NCBI GenBank assembly: GCA_037176845.1
Contig: JAYKXP010000044.1
Span: 248,001-312,000 of the forward strand
Reading direction: 5' to 3'
Source of the DNA: Paramarasmius palmivorus
Taxonomy: Eukaryota > Basidiomycota > Agaricomycetes > Agaricales > Marasmiaceae
Length of the DNA stretch: 64,000 nucleotides
Shown here in pieces: positions 1 through 12,585 of this stretch (positions are counted from its first letter, which is position 1; each line of letters opens with the position of its first letter). The position numbers and the translations under genes were made by a program. The notes under the pieces were generated by a model. It did no database searches and was not told the origin of the DNA. It was given only the letters and a program-made list of their open reading frames with translations.

Positions 1-1514
1 GACAGCCTCGAATCTATCATGTCTACGAATGAGATTGCGTCGAATGCCATGTTACCCTGTAGAATTAGCATATGAAGCTTTGGAAGTGCGATTGCGGAGT
101 CCTTGGGTGTGAGAAAGGTGATGAAATCCTGCGATATATCTGTGCAGGGGGATTTGATAATCCGCAGTGCGTGCAAGGAAGACTGCATAGTGCGCAGGAA
201 TGGGATGACATATTCATCATCGTCTTTAGTGGTCAGAAGAAGAGTCGTGATATGGGAACTGGAACGTGCGAGCATAGAAGATATGTTGCTCAGCTCTGCA
301 AAGCCGTGAACCTGAAGGTCTCCGATGGAGAGGAGGGAGTTAAGTTTTGGAAGAATGAGATGGTCCAAGAACACGTTGCCGTCTCCTTCAGGTTCCGAAA
401 ACTGCAAGTACGGTAGGCAGCGTAGGCTACATGACTGCAGGTTCTCCAGAAGAACGGGAGGTCCTGGATCAGGCTGATTCACTGCGGCCCTGAAGTGATG
501 ACTGATCTGGAAGTCAACGAGTTTCTGGGTTCGACGAAGAACATCCAAAGCATGCCGAACTGTGAAGGAGTCTCCAAATGAACTCTGGAACCATAGTTGA
601 AGGGATGTGAGTTGGTGATAGGGAAGTGAGATATGTGTAATCGGTATGGTGTCGATCAAGGTAACCTCGGTCAACTTCGGCGAATTGTGAAAGACATCGC
701 ATGGTTCGAACGTGCTGCCACGGTCGTCAATGTCATCAACGAAATCGCAATTGAAGAAGACGAGCTTGCGCAGCTGCGTCGTGGTTGGTTTGGCACCTCC
801 GAAGAAGTACCGGACACGGCGGATGTTCATGGAGAGAAGTAAAACGCCCCATTGTTCCGAGTTCTGGAGTAATGTACCGAGTATGGGACCTGGACCACTG
901 TATATACCAGCAGTTCCATCATCCCGGATGTACATCGACAATGGCGTCGAGAGCGCACGGCGAATATGTAGTGCCAGAAGCATTGCCTGCCCCCCAAACT
1001 TGTTTTCAGGGTCGATATAAACGTGAATGTGAGACCATAGCCAAGAGCAGAGTGAGATGGCGGTTGTTCTCCACTGCGAGCATACATGGCTAACGATCCA
1101 CTGAATACTTGTCATGTCGAGAGAGTCCCGAAACTCGGTCTCGATGTCAAGAGGAGCCGAATCGACGCAGAAGGAGAATATGTGGATGAGAATTTCTTTG
1201 GGCACCCGCCGGATCGGATTCAAGACCGCCCTTTGATCGTCAATGTAGTCCTCCAGAGCGAGTTTCCTACTCTCCAAGTCATCGAGGTATTGCTTCGTCC
1301 GCTGAATCTCCTCTTCAATGTCATGGACTTCACGTTGGGAGGCAGAAAGTGTCCGGCGCATCGAGTCAATCTCGTCCATGGGTGGTGGTTCGTTGGTTGA
1401 CAGTATACCTGTGATAATGCGGGCGTGGGACACTCGGGCAGATTCGATTTGTTCATTACAGCTAGACCTGAAGCTACAGCTGGAACAGACAGGGTCCAAT
1501 CCCGTGGCGGTCAT
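1..1514 (-). CDS. F-box protein, partial (runs off left edge)
   Basis: This is an open frame of about 504 codons with no stop before base 1, so the C-terminus lies outside the window. I place the start at the ATG at 1514, which opens MTATGLDPVCSS. The N-terminus has a Cys-rich motif (C-S-S-C-S-F-R-S-S-C) and then a coiled-coil-like segment (about residues 45-90). The F-box core NPIRRVPKEILIHIFSFC follows. After it come Leu-rich irregular repeats such as LRKLVFFNC and LTEVTLIDT. This order (Cys motif, coil, F-box, LRR-like region) is common in large Agaricomycete F-box families. The family acts as a substrate receptor of SCF ubiquitin ligases, binding Skp1 through the F-box. The substrate is unknown. 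No intron is needed in the visible part. It resembles the gene at 17.2-18.8 kb in layout but is not a close copy. Confidence 0.85.
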   Translation of the reverse strand, partial: MTATGLDPVCSSCSFRSSCNEQIESARVSHARIITGILSTNEPPPMDEIDSMRRTLSASQREVHDIEEEIQRTKQYLDDLESRKLALEDYIDDQRAVLNPIRRVPKEILIHIFSFCVDSAPLDIETEFRDSLDMTSIQWIVSHVCSQWRTTAISLCSWLWSHIHVYIDPENKFGGQAMLLALHIRRALSTPLSMYIRDDGTAGIYSGPGPILGTLLQNSEQWGVLLLSMNIRRVRYFFGGAKPTTTQLRKLVFFNCDFVDDIDDRGSTFEPCDVFHNSPKLTEVTLIDTIPITHISLPYHQLTSLQLWFQSSFGDSFTVRHALDVLRRTQKLVDFQISHHFRAAVNQPDPGPPVLLENLQSCSLRCLPYLQFSEPEGDGNVFLDHLILPKLNSLLSIGDLQVHGFAELSNISSMLARSSSHITTLLLTTKDDDEYVIPFLRTMQSSLHALRIIKSPCTDISQDFITFLTPKDSAIALPKLHMLILQGNMAFDAISFVDMIDSRL

Positions 1515-2061
1515 TGTGTGGAATCCTTTTGACCTCGATTCAAGATGTGAGTCAGACGGCATCTATCCCTGGCGGTTATTGCGACTCACTGATAACAAGT
1601 ACAGCCTCAAACACAGTTCAGAGTGAGTCTGTCACGAGACAACGATTCTAGGCAAAGAGGAGAGATGAGGGTTCGAGACGACGCATACTGGCAAAACACG
1701 CACCTTTAGACCGGTCCTCTCCGTGCGAAAAGAGGTCACTGTTCTTCAGCACAATACGTGTGTTTGATCCAGATGTTCGCCCAGTCACATCCAAGGGTCT
1801 ACGCCGAGAAATAAATTGTGACAGGGAAGGCAGGTTGTGAAGGTGATTGGATGAAGTTCAACATTCAGTATGTCATGGTCAGTCATGGATGTCATGTGCG
1901 AGATACTGTACTAGCGCCCACCTAACGCCCATTGACATGGCTACACGGGATGGTCTACTCGGGCTCCGACGGGCAGGTACTGTAAAATCGAAGAAACTAA
2001 TTCCATCAATGCTAATGCCTATAATACATTCGAGCTTGTAATTAAATCCGAACAATCTGCT
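1515..2061. other. intergenic, no gene seen
   Basis: The stretch lies between the start of the F-box gene and the stop of the GH43 gene. No convincing open frame with splice support was found. It should hold the F-box promoter and the GH43 3' end. Confidence 0.6.
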
Positions 2062-3233
2062 TCAACCTCCAGTCACGGCAGCTCTCTCTGCCTCGGTGCT
2101 ATGAATGACATGAGTTAGCGTTATTCGGGCCAAGCTTGTACAAGGGAACTCACATTGGAACAACATAGCCGTGGCGGAACTGTGAAGGCAGCTGGTAGCC
2201 TGTTGAGGCAACCCAGTTACCCTGAGCAATGTTGGTGGTCTCAAAGGGCTTGTAACCTTGTCCCCGGGTGTAGTCGTCAATGAAAAGGTGCCACTGCGCT
2301 CATGTATTCAGAAATGACAGCTTCCAGAACTAGCTCAACAACTAACCTTTGAAGAATCCTGGTTATTCTGGAAAATGAGGGGTCCCTCACCCGCCGGGAG
2401 CGTTCCAAGTCCAATCGAATCCACCACAACTGTCCATTGACCCGAAAGACTCGAAGCAGACGCCTCTTCAATAAGCTCATTTGGTCCGTTCTTGCTGATC
2501 CGGTAAAACGTGTTGGTACTCTTATCAAGAGCAATAGTAGCATCCATTCCAGCACCCGTCAAAAACTTTTCCGCCGTGCTAAAGGTAACAAAATCGCTTG
2601 TGTACGATTTCATGATGTACCATCCGTCGCCTTTGAGGTTGCAAGTCCAGAAAACGAGGTATTGGTTTTGTTCTGGGTCCCAGATTGCATCGGGTGCCCA
2701 GGTCATACCTGCATTGTCGGGGGAGATGGTACGGAGGGCAGCGGAGGACCAGTTTGCGAGGTCGCTTGATTCCCAGACGACGATGCCTTTTGAGCCGTTT
2801 TCGGTTTCGTATGACCCGGTGGCGTAGACGTTGAGGTCCTGAAGACGATGTTAGTCAAGGGGAAGAAAAGTCGGTCATATCTAAAGGATACTTGCCGTAG
2901 CGATGATCCAGTACTTGCTTCCATCCTGGCTACGAATGAGTGAAGGGTCTCGAACGCCTTGGGTGCCGACGTTGCTTTGAAGAACAAGGTTTCCTCCGTT
3001 CACCTCCGTCCAAGAGGCAGGATCGTTGTTGTTGCTGACGGAGAGATAGATAGCCTCGCCATTCTGGAACTCTCCTTTGAACTAGAAACAGTAGCGTCAA
3101 TCAACGCGTGAAATGATGAAAATTGAACACGCACATAAACAGCAAGATAGTCGGTGAAAGTCGACTGGCGAGATGCCAATGGAGCTGAGACGACCAACGA
3201 GGCCAAGCCGAGGAGTACCGTAGACAACTTCAT
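2062..3233 (-). CDS. secreted glycoside hydrolase family 43 enzyme
   Basis: There are five exons: 3233-3135, 3081-2896, 2838-2347, 2293-2154 and 2098-2062. The predicted product is about 317 residues. The N-terminus is a clear signal peptide (MKLSTVLLGLASLVVSAPLA), so the enzyme is secreted. Family features are GTQGVRDPSLIRS, then WAPDAIWDPEQNQYLVFW, AGEGPLIFQNN and HLFIDDYTRGQGY. WAPD and AGEGP hold the usual GH43 pKa-modulating Asp and general-acid Glu regions. GH43 enzymes cut arabinose or xylose side chains and beta-xylosides of plant cell walls; the exact substrate cannot be read here. Intron 2 begins GC rather than GT (GCAAGT at 2895). A TATA box (TATAAAAG, 3279-3286) lies about 45 bp upstream of the ATG. 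The gene looks intact. Confidence 0.88.
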
Positions 3234-3278
3234 GTCGAATAGCAAGTAAATGCTGACGACGAGTCTACCCAAGCATGT

Positions 3279-3286
3279 CTTTTATA
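3279..3286 (-). promoter_or_regulatory. TATA box of the GH43 gene
   Basis: TATAAAAG on the minus strand lies 46 bp upstream of the ATG, a normal core-promoter distance allowing a short 5' leader. Confidence 0.6.
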
Positions 3287-5509
3287 CTCGTCCTAATGTG
3301 AAGAACAGGCCCGGTCCGCGTTCACATCATTAACGGAAGTTCTACCCTGTTGGTTGTGGAGTCAACTGGATAATCCTCGCTTTCACTAGAGTGAATGACG
3401 TTGGCGTTGTAGGAAGGGCTGGACTGGGCTGGAAGAGAGAATTTGAGCTTGTGGATGTGGAGTGAAGCGGGAGAGGATAAAATATTCAAGAGCGTGCCGC
3501 GACCCGGTCACCTTCCTTTTTGTCCCCCGTCGTCACGACCAAAGCCTTTCCTACTCATCCAGTGTACTCGCGCAGATTTTCCGACGAGGCGTCACAAGAG
3601 CTGAGGTATTCTTGATCGTAGTAATGCTGGGAAAGAGTATAGTGGAGGTGCGTGTTCTCGCAGTCTGAGTCTGGAATTTCTTTCGCAGGTTGTCTTTGGA
3701 ACCAAACTCTTCTGGTCTTGAACACGTTGACCTGGTTCGCGTTTTCTCTGGAAAAACGGCTGCTTGGACTTGTGGAGGTGCTGTACGTCGGCTCAAAGCG
3801 AAGTTCTATCTTTGCCTTAGGTCTATTTCGCCATATCCATGTCAGATCACGCTGCTCGCCGAAACATCAACAACGGGGAATGGGGAATTGCAATTGGATC
3901 AGGTTAGATCTAGCGGACCTAGCAAACGATGTTGTGCTAATTTCTGTGAGTCACCTTCAATTCCTGTCGCGTTGAAAGGGTACTCACGCTTCTATTACAG
4001 GATTGAGAGGCCGCAGAATTCAATACGAGGGAACATTTGACTAGTAGGAAGGGGTGTGTGTCTGGACGTGCATTGGTTGATGACGGTGCTAATCAGCGTT
4101 CCGCTCAGAGTGACTTGAAAAAGACGACCCGCTCCTTCGATTATCACAGGATATACCCATGACAGCGACACTCTGCCTACGACCACAAGATCGCGCCTAG
4201 CTGTTGTGTGTCCTCCAACGCATCATTGCGTGTAGCTTTCTCTTATTTGCGATGGAGGAACGACAAGGTATTGTTACCTTCGATTGTGATCGTCTACCTT
4301 GACTGATGAGACAATCTGGCCTCGAATAGTTCTGTGTCGGACATCTCATCAAGCGCACTTGATATCAACCTCTTGGGTATCAACGGTTCTCACCATCCCG
4401 TTATATTCCGCCCAATCTCAAGCACAACTCATATTATCGTCGAGTACTTCACCGGTAAATTACAGCCAAGAACCCGGTGTACTCTGCGATTTGCCAACCG
4501 GGACGAATTTGCAAATCGAAACCACAATTTATCATTACAGTCCACAAAGCAGGTTAGTCTGAAACGATCGTAAGTTATCTAACCAATGTTGCGGCTTTAG
4601 GCTGACTGTTCGCCACCTTTCGTGTTCGCTTAGCTCCCCCTCCGCCTCTATTCCATTCGGCGTTGACATTTGTGTCCGCTACGCAACACAATCATGATCA
4701 TGATTCGGTGGGCTCGGAGTGGTGTTAGCAGCGACCAACTTGGCTGAGGGGCATCTTTTGGAGCTTCCTAACACCGGAAATGTCCAAGTGATGTCTTCTC
4801 ATATCTATCAAGAACAGAAGATCGCATATGGGAGAGAAGCATTTTAACCCCGGTAGAGTCCTGAAGGACCTTTGTTCGGAATGGTATGGTATATATACAG
4901 GTGGGAGAATCATTGGCCTTCGAGCTTGCTATACGACGAGAGCCTTGACCTTCGTACACCATGCGTTGGTCGTCATGACTGATGGGACGGGAGACTACAC
5001 ATCAGGATGAGGACATTCATTCCGGATGTCTTGATTGATTCGTCTTGAATTCGATCCCCGTTATTCGGTATCTGGCGGTAGAAGGTCTCATATGGAGCTG
5101 TTATATGTTGCAGTGTAATATAGGGTCTATGTCTTTCCCCTACTCTAAATAAACCTCGATCTCGACTCTTTATCCTGTTGTACAAAGAGACCTTTTTACT
5201 TGCTTTACGTCCAAGCGAGGACGAAACGAGTAACGAAACAAGCCTAGAAGGATCACGTGTTTAGGTGGTTCAGATTGCGGGTGCTTCGCGCCGCTGTTCC
5301 TCCTCCTCTCCCCCATTCCCCTTCCCATCCCCGTTTTTTTCTCTTTTTCTTCTCCAAGGCCTGTGTGGCCAAAAGAATTGTATGGTTTTACCGTTTGTTT
5401 ATCATGAGAAGCATACTAATTTGTATTTCAGACGACTTTCCTTGATTTCAATTCATTTCCAATCCAAAAAACCCAAAACACTTCTGCCGGCTCTTTGCAT
5501 TCTTCCTCC
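3287..5509. other. long gene-poor stretch; CT-rich leader near its right end
   Basis: I see no open frame with family motifs or consistent splice sites over about 2.2 kb. A pyrimidine-rich tract runs from about 5295 to 5360 upstream of the next plus-strand gene, as is usual near fungal transcription starts. The rest may be intergenic or hold untranslated RNA that I cannot recognise. Confidence 0.5.
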
Positions 5510-7944
5510 ATGGCTGCCCCAACTCAACAGTATCCTTCCTGGCTGACGACAGTTGTATCAGAGACAACAGACGAAGCCGGGAATGTTGGGCTAGAGACGA
5601 GTGTGATGTACTTACCACTCACATACTATGGGCCTTCGATACCATTAGGCACAGATTGGACGTATGGAGGTTTGACTTCCCCGGCCAGCACATCAACAGA
5701 ACCCACAACCGAAACGACTGCGATACCTACTACAACAGAAAATACATCCACGTTACCGACCACAACTGCGATACCTACTTCATCAATACCGACTTCCATC
5801 TCCCCGACTTCCTCATTACCAACCACATCTACACAACCTACGTCTCCCTTACCCCCTACTGCTACCTCGTCCCCGTCTTCTATCAGTCGCGGACAGCTTA
5901 TCGGCATTATTGTCGGCACCGTTCTGGGCAGCGTATTCCTCTTCATAACGCTCTTGACCTTCTTTCTCTGCTGGTACCGAAAGCGCAGACGTCGTCAGGA
6001 AACCTTGTATAGCTTCCGTGAGCGTACGCCACCTTCACCCACAGAAAGTGACTATCATTTCGTTTCACGGTCAGAAGCTTCTCTACACGACGCCGCTAGA
6101 CGTAATGGGGATAGAGCACCAGGAGAAGGAAGTCCTAGGCATAGCGGTGAAGAAGCCGATCCATTCCTTCAGCCCTCATCCCGCCACGGAAGCCACGATA
6201 ACACACAATCTTCCAAAGGTTCTAGCTCAACAGGCTCAGGTTACGGCACGGTCCTACCTAAGCCTTCTGCCCCTGGGCCTGAGACTGGTCCTTATGCGTA
6301 TATGCTTGCTTCTGGAGATAGGCACATCTTGTCCAAAGATGAGCTGCGTCGTTTGGACGAAGTAGACGAGGAGGAAGAACCCTATAATCCTTATTCGCCT
6401 CAACACCAATCGCATCCTACTCCTCCTTCGGCGTACCACGATCCCTTCAGCAGACAACCTTACCCCGAACCTTTGATGCCCCCGCCTCGCCTCGTTGACC
6501 CTTCGAGAAGTTCCAGTAGGCTGTCACAACACTCTGGGACCTCCGCTGTCGTAATGACAGCCCAAAGGGAAAAGCTCAGAGCCGAAGCACCTCAAGTTAT
6601 TTCTTCGTCTCCTTCACAGGCTAGTTCCGCCACTGTGACCGGGAAGAGAAATAGTGCCACTGGCTCTGGGCTATTGGGCAGTTTGGGTTTGGCTGGTTTG
6701 GGCGCACGTATCATGGGTTCAGCATCATCGAGAGGCTCGTCAAGGCGTAATTCATACGCTCCTATTGATTCTGAAGCAGACCGGTTTACCGATATGCCCC
6801 CCAGGATGCGTGAGCGTCTCACCGTTAACCAGGGTGAACGTCCGATAAGCAGTGTCTCAGCAAAGAGCGGAAAGAGTGGCGAAACAATCTATCATTCGCT
6901 TCCTGGGACACCGCTTATGCCGCCTGCGAGGACACTCGGACACTCTTCCTCGAACCTTTCCCGCGAATTCGGAGTCTTACCCAGGTCAAGTGGCGGAGTT
7001 GGTGACACACCATCGACGGATAGGACTCAACCTCCCACGGCGTATGAAGATACTACACTTTCTTCAACGGCCACGGCACCTACCTCATCCGGTGATGTTG
7101 ACATCCTAGATCTTCCCGCTCCGAGGACAGTACCTTCGTTCACATCGCTCTCAGCATCTGTACCGTCGACGATGGACGATAAGGATAAGAAAAAGTTCCC
7201 TTATCCACCCGGGTTGTTGAGTATGCCTGCTCCAGAGGCATGGCAAGAGACACAGGGTACGACGCCTAGTCCCGGATCGTTTGCCGCTTCCGGTTACTCT
7301 CACCAAGCACTGGACGACGCACCACCGAGAGCACCGCCTGACTGGGCTGCTATTCGGCGTGCGAGTGAGTTGGCTGTGACCGACAGTCTGGAAGATAGAC
7401 GAGGAACTTTTGGTTTGGTGGGTCTTTTCCGTTTGCCTTTATGTCTTCATTACTAAATGTTAACCTCTAGTCTCCTGCGCTCTACCAGCCCTCTCAACCA
7501 GCCCACTCCGAAGCGGCCTCTCTCCACTCTCATCTGTCTCCATCGACTGGCTCTGGTTCCTCAGGTCACAAACAAGACCACTCCGGTTCATCCTCTTCCC
7601 GACGGACAGGTCTCTCGCATACACTCTCGCACTCTGGCTCCATCAGCGAAGACTCCCAACAAAGTCGGTCTTATCGTATCAGAGGCCCAGGATCACTGTC
7701 TCCCTTCGGTGCAAGAAGTCAGAGTCCAAGGTTGAGTGCGGTCGTTGAGCCGCCAAGGGAAGAGCCCTACGCACCTCTCTCGGCTCGTTCGAGAACACCC
7801 CCACTGTCTTTGTTCCCTGGAATAGGACTTGCACCTACACCTCCCCCTGCTGCGTTTACCAACCGACGCGCTAGCCCAAATGCGGCCGATATACAAAGTG
7901 TGCCGTGGGCCGGGGGTTTGGGTGAGAACTGGAATCCAACATAA
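5510..7944 (+). CDS. single-pass membrane protein with Ser/Thr/Pro-rich ectodomain
   Basis: Two exons, 5510-7417 and 7471-7944, give about 793 residues. I chose ATG 5510 (context CTCCATGGC) over an in-frame TTG upstream. No signal peptide is visible. Residues about 60-128 form a Thr/Ser/Pro-rich, probably O-glycosylated, low-complexity stretch. One transmembrane helix follows (LIGIIVGTVLGSVFLFITLL, with the stop-transfer WYRKRRRRQ). About 630 residues of Ser/Pro-rich, probably disordered cytoplasmic tail come after it, with basic and acidic patches. The layout recalls fungal wall-stress sensors (Mid2/WSC-like) or S/T-rich single-pass proteins, but no WSC cysteine domain is present. A role in wall sensing is inference only. 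The 53-bp intron has GTGGGT/TAG ends, and frame continues on both sides. Confidence 0.82.
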
Positions 7945-9238
7945 CCGGATTCCTAATCGCTAGTCCCCTTGGCGCGATGTTGATGATGATACGACTTGTC
8001 ACGAGTTGTTATGACCCCTCAAACCTCCTCATCTATCTCTCATCCTCTTTTTTCATTTGGACCTCTTGCAGAGCGACTGTTCGGTGTCGTGCATGAGGTC
8101 GGTGAGGATTTTACGATACGACACACTATTGCTTCATCTACTTCTTTTCTACGTTACGACTCTGATATAGACCGGTACTCTTGTTTGATACCCGTCTAGA
8201 TGCGATACCTTACATTCTCATTGACAGACACTTACCTGCCCTGCCATTGCTTCCTGCTTACCGACATTCCTGCTTTCCTTGAATCCGCTTACACAAGCTC
8301 CAACAGATTACGCCGGCGATACCTTCCTCCATCATCACGCATTCCGCACGCTGCATTGATTTATTGTTGTATCATTTATTCAGCATCTTTATCCTGCATG
8401 TTTTCGTTCTGCGTACCTGTTTGTCTACTTCTTTGTGATACGACAGTTGTCATGACGTAGGTTATGAATGAATGCTTGCTTGCGAACGAGTTGGCCTGAG
8501 GTACTGCAATGGTGAGGTTACTATAGACTCAGAAGTTGAAGGTGCGTTCACTATTGTGACCATATCTATACTGAAGAGCTCATATTTTACTCACTTCAGT
8601 TTACAGTACATCGAGGCGACACAACAAGGATGCAATCAACCTTAGTTGACGGTCTGACGTCAACTATCAAACCTTTTGCTCACAGTCCCCCGGTGCGTAT
8701 GCATTGCCATACTGGCCATCGTGATCATGCAGGAGAAACGGCACCTCCCGTTGGTATCACAAACGCCCTATATATCGAGGAAAATCCTCACGAAAGTGCA
8801 CGCAGCGGCTCACGAGACTTCGACGTAACCTCTGCGCCATGCATCTTCCCAATGCAATAACTTCAAGATTCTCCTCTACACACTCAGGCTACGTATACCA
8901 CAGGCCATGGGATTTGCTTGGATCTACTCGCGTTCTTTTGCATCAGAGAGCCAAGTATTTGGCAAACACATTTTTATTCCAGTAGGTCGGGTCACGTTTA
9001 TTGGTACCGCATTACAAGAGCTCAATCCAGTTAAATATATCAGATACAGCATTGCATGACGCACTAGGTGCCTGATTAGAGGCACAAGGGGAAATAGTGG
9101 AGTAGTCCATTTCTGACGAGCAAATCAGCCGGCGACGACTGAGCGAAAACGATGTACAATATCCAAGGCTGCAAGCCCAAATCATTCATGAGATTGCCTC
9201 AGTCCATCCTGGGTATCATATGTAGCCTCCAACGGCGC
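7945..9238. other. intergenic, no gene seen
   Basis: Short open frames here (for example 8630-8860) lack splice or family support. The left part should be the 3' UTR of the membrane-protein gene. Convergent transcription from both sides is expected. Confidence 0.5.
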
Positions 9239-9729
9239 TTAACGACTATCAATTCTCAATGTCAGCGACAAGCCCTATCGTTTTCGCAGAGGAAGAAGAC
9301 TCACAGCAAAGATAATGAGAGGTCACCGTGAACCTTCGCTTTGAGCTCAACCGCCACATCCAAGTTCAAATCCAACCGGATCTTCAAAGGTTTGCTACCC
9401 GAGTCGCCTCCACCTCCTGGCTGTTCACCTCCACCTGGCTGCCCACCGCCCTCATCTCCCTCGTCCAGCGTTCTCAAGCCTCCTCCAGCAGCATTAGCCA
9501 CCTGTTTTCCGACATCTCCTGCACCGTCGTCTAAACCAGGAATGGCTCCTCGACGACGACGTCTGTTATTACCCCGCGATTGTTGCCTTGCAGGCCCTGC
9601 GTCTGAGTCGCCGGCGCTGCTAGCAGATATGCTACGAGGCGTACGACTTCTTGCTCGTCGAGATTGAGAGCGAGAAGCTGCTTGTTGTCGAGCTGGGGGA
9701 GGTCCAGCTGATGGGGATCTGTCGGCCAT
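9239..9729 (-). CDS. small basic Arg/Gly-rich protein with conserved amphipathic C-terminus
   Basis: Two exons, 9729-9305 and 9245-9239; the last exon carries only the final codon pieces and the TAA. The product is about 143 residues. I start at ATG 9729 (CAACCATGGC). An in-frame ATG at 9870 lies within the expected leader behind an AT-rich TATA-like site near 9890-9905, so it is less likely. The N-terminal two thirds are Arg/Ser-rich then Gly-rich and probably disordered. The C-terminus KPLKIRLDLNLDVAVELKAK plus HGDLSLSLL is an alternating hydrophobic/charged beta-like segment. I recall short fungal proteins with a similar tail but no established function. The intron donor GTGAGT falls inside the Leu codon before the stop. 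Confidence 0.65.
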
Positions 9730-9905
9730 GGTTGGAGTTGATGATAAAGTTGTACCAGAATAACTCGTATAGATACTTATAGGTGGGAAAGGATAGATAT
9801 CAGCTGGTTCGTCGACTGTGACGCGTTGACTTGGCTGGTTCCTTGGCGACAATGGACGCAAGGTACGCAATCTTCTGACGTCGCGTTGCCAACATATTTA
9901 TATTG

Positions 9906-12585
9906 ACTCCAGTCCCGCTGCGCAAAAGGATCATATCGATGCCACCAACGTCATGAGAAAGCTTTGAACACCAAGTTCACATGTTGTGAGCCAAAGTGCT
10001 CCCGAGGAGCGGGTAGAGATAACCGTATTGAGCTGGTCGTCCGAGAAAGCAAGTTTGACCGAGGAACGCTCAATATATAGCTAAAGAGTGGCCCGTTTTG
10101 AAGGCCGTGGTGTTTTAGCGCCGACGAGTTTCCTTTGCAGTGCCAGCAGTGCCTTTGTCCGCCATGCAGATCCCAGGATGTCATTAGAGTTGAGAGCAGG
10201 GCATTCAAACTCCCGCCGACGAAGACCCGGAGACCGAGAAGGGAGGGCCAACATTGTCAAGTCCGCTACATCTCCTCTGCCGGGGCCTCCAAAGACCGCT
10301 CGGCCATCTCGCCCATTGATCTCGTGCGTGTGGATGATTGCTCGAACTTGAGGACTTGAACTTGCGGAAGTGAGCTTGACAATTTTACGTATGCGTTCGA
10401 TATTTCACCAGGTTGAACTGGCCCAAGCGGAAGCTAGACCTCTGGATAGTAAAAGAGAAAACTCACTGGTGGTTCCAGCATCCTACGCCTGTTGTACCGG
10501 CTGACAGGCCTTCAGGCTCTAGAGACGAAACATCGAGAACAGAATGTACCAACCGACGGATTAGGCCGCAGACTGGCCAGTGGATATTTTGTGGAAGTTT
10601 GGACGAAAGAGCAGCGAAGAGGACCGCTTATTTCAATCGCTTCCCGTGGGACCCGACTTATTCTCGAACCATCATCTATTTGCATCATGCATCACCTATG
10701 CCATCACTTCGATATCATGACTCTGTTCACTCACTGCTCTGGTTTATCTTTGGCCTATTTTCAAGAATGCTCATCATATTGCAGTACCACATCTACGTTA
10801 TATATGAAACAAAACGTGCTATTTTCCAGAGAGTTCGAGTCACAAGTTTACGACGCATCGAGTGTCCCCTGTATTTCCCAAGGCCACTCCGTGGACTCAG
10901 CGGGACAGCTAGCTCAGTGAATATATGGGAATGGTTATCTGGTGTGTGGCACATTGTTTAATTCAACGCCCTCATTGACCAGTAATCTTGTTATTCCTTA
11001 GGCTATACTGTTCTAGCAACTTACTGCCTTCGCATCTCCCCTCGCTTTGAGAAACAAGAAAGGACTATAAATTGACCGACTCCGCTAATTACGGGAAGTA
11101 GGCAGCCGTGTTCATGACCTTCAATCATGATGTCGACCTGGACAATATTTTTCGCCTTGTCTTTCGCTGTTTTGATTTAAAGGTCAGGCTGTATGTGCGA
11201 GCGAAGGCAGCTGTATGCGCAAACCGCGGGCCCCTCTTTAAACGCGCCCCAACATCGCCCCAACATAGCGGACAGAACATCATCACGAATTTTGTTCTCT
11301 CAATTCCCTCTCACAAGACCTACTACGTTGACGCTGACAACATTGTCTGCTGAACTTCCAAGTGATGTTACTACTGGTACGCCGTCATCTACATCCCAAT
11401 CAACCGGAATAATTACCCAGAATCTTCACAGCCTCTATCGAGAGGTAATATATCGTGCGCTACCACAATATCGTTCAGACGTACCGATGAGAATCGATGG
11501 AAATTCGTAGACAAATACAGCATGTGGAAAGGTCCGTTATCCATATACGTATGACAACTCCAGAACCTAAAAGGGGTGTTCTATCGTTGTAGGTATGATC
11601 TGTGAATTCGATTTACGTTTTTGTGTCGTGTTTATGAACTTTCTGGGTACTTTGGGCCCATCCTATGCAAGATTTCAGCACTCGAAAGTCGGGATATAAC
11701 AATAACGACGCACCGAAGTTGTGACCGACCAAACATTTGTTCAAGCGCCCAGAAAAGCACAAAACATCCTTCTACGCTCATGCCAAATCCTCTAGCAAGT
11801 AATCGTGGGACCCATGAGCTCTCCGTTCGTCGTGAGTTTCTTGTTGTTGTGTAATATCATGGACTAAGGGCTCCATGTCATCTTCAGCGAGGGATTGAAA
11901 GGATCTTGAATTTGGCCTTTGGCAGCAGTTCGCCTCTAGAGTCTTGAGATAGTGAACGAGTTGATGATGGGTGCGTGGCGTGAAAAGCTACGACTCCGAA
12001 GAGACTAACTTGAAGGGAGGTGGTCATCGTTGTCTGTAAATTTTGCTAGCCGGAGTGCAAACCAAATTAGGCGCTACTCTGGGCAGCAGCTCGCTTACGC
12101 GGCCAAGCATGTCCCATCAAAAAAATAAAATGCGAAATAAAACATAATTGAGTACCACTATTATCTGTGAATTCGACGTGTGTAAACTGGGCATACCTCA
12201 CGCTCTATGTCCAGTTTCAGCCGCTGAGCGCTCTCGTGACTCGGGCTCTTTGCCCGAGAACCCATTCGACTATCTTCTGTGTAAAGCCGGACTAGCCAGG
12301 CTAAGAACCCATGCATTTTCTGTTGGTTAATTGGAGAATACATCGTTCGTATCCAAACACGCAAAGATCGACAAATCAGATTCCGATTTCACAACGAGGT
12401 ACAGAATTTCGGTTACAAGTTTATGACAAAAGTATTAAAAAATTCGACAGCAGCGACCTGTTGAATGTCACTTCGGCTTCTTCAATGACTTGTTGAGAGC
12501 CATTTACTTTCGCCCTTGAAAACTACCCCAAGCATCAATCTATTGCCCAAAAAAGTCGAACGGAGCGACGACGCACCATACATGT
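9906..12585. other. gene-poor stretch
   Basis: About 2.7 kb without a gene I can support. Overlapping plus-strand frames at 10413-10961 and 10492-10920 show no family signature and compete with each other. They could be remnants of a decayed gene or chance. Confidence 0.45.

Noticed and set aside
5040..5065. TTCGATCCCC resembling a tRNA T-loop
   Set aside because: No matching T-stem, anticodon arm or acceptor stem could be found around it.
10413..10961. 182-codon plus-strand frame
   Set aside because: No family signature, unusual composition, and a second overlapping frame of similar length; no splice context or promoter supports it.
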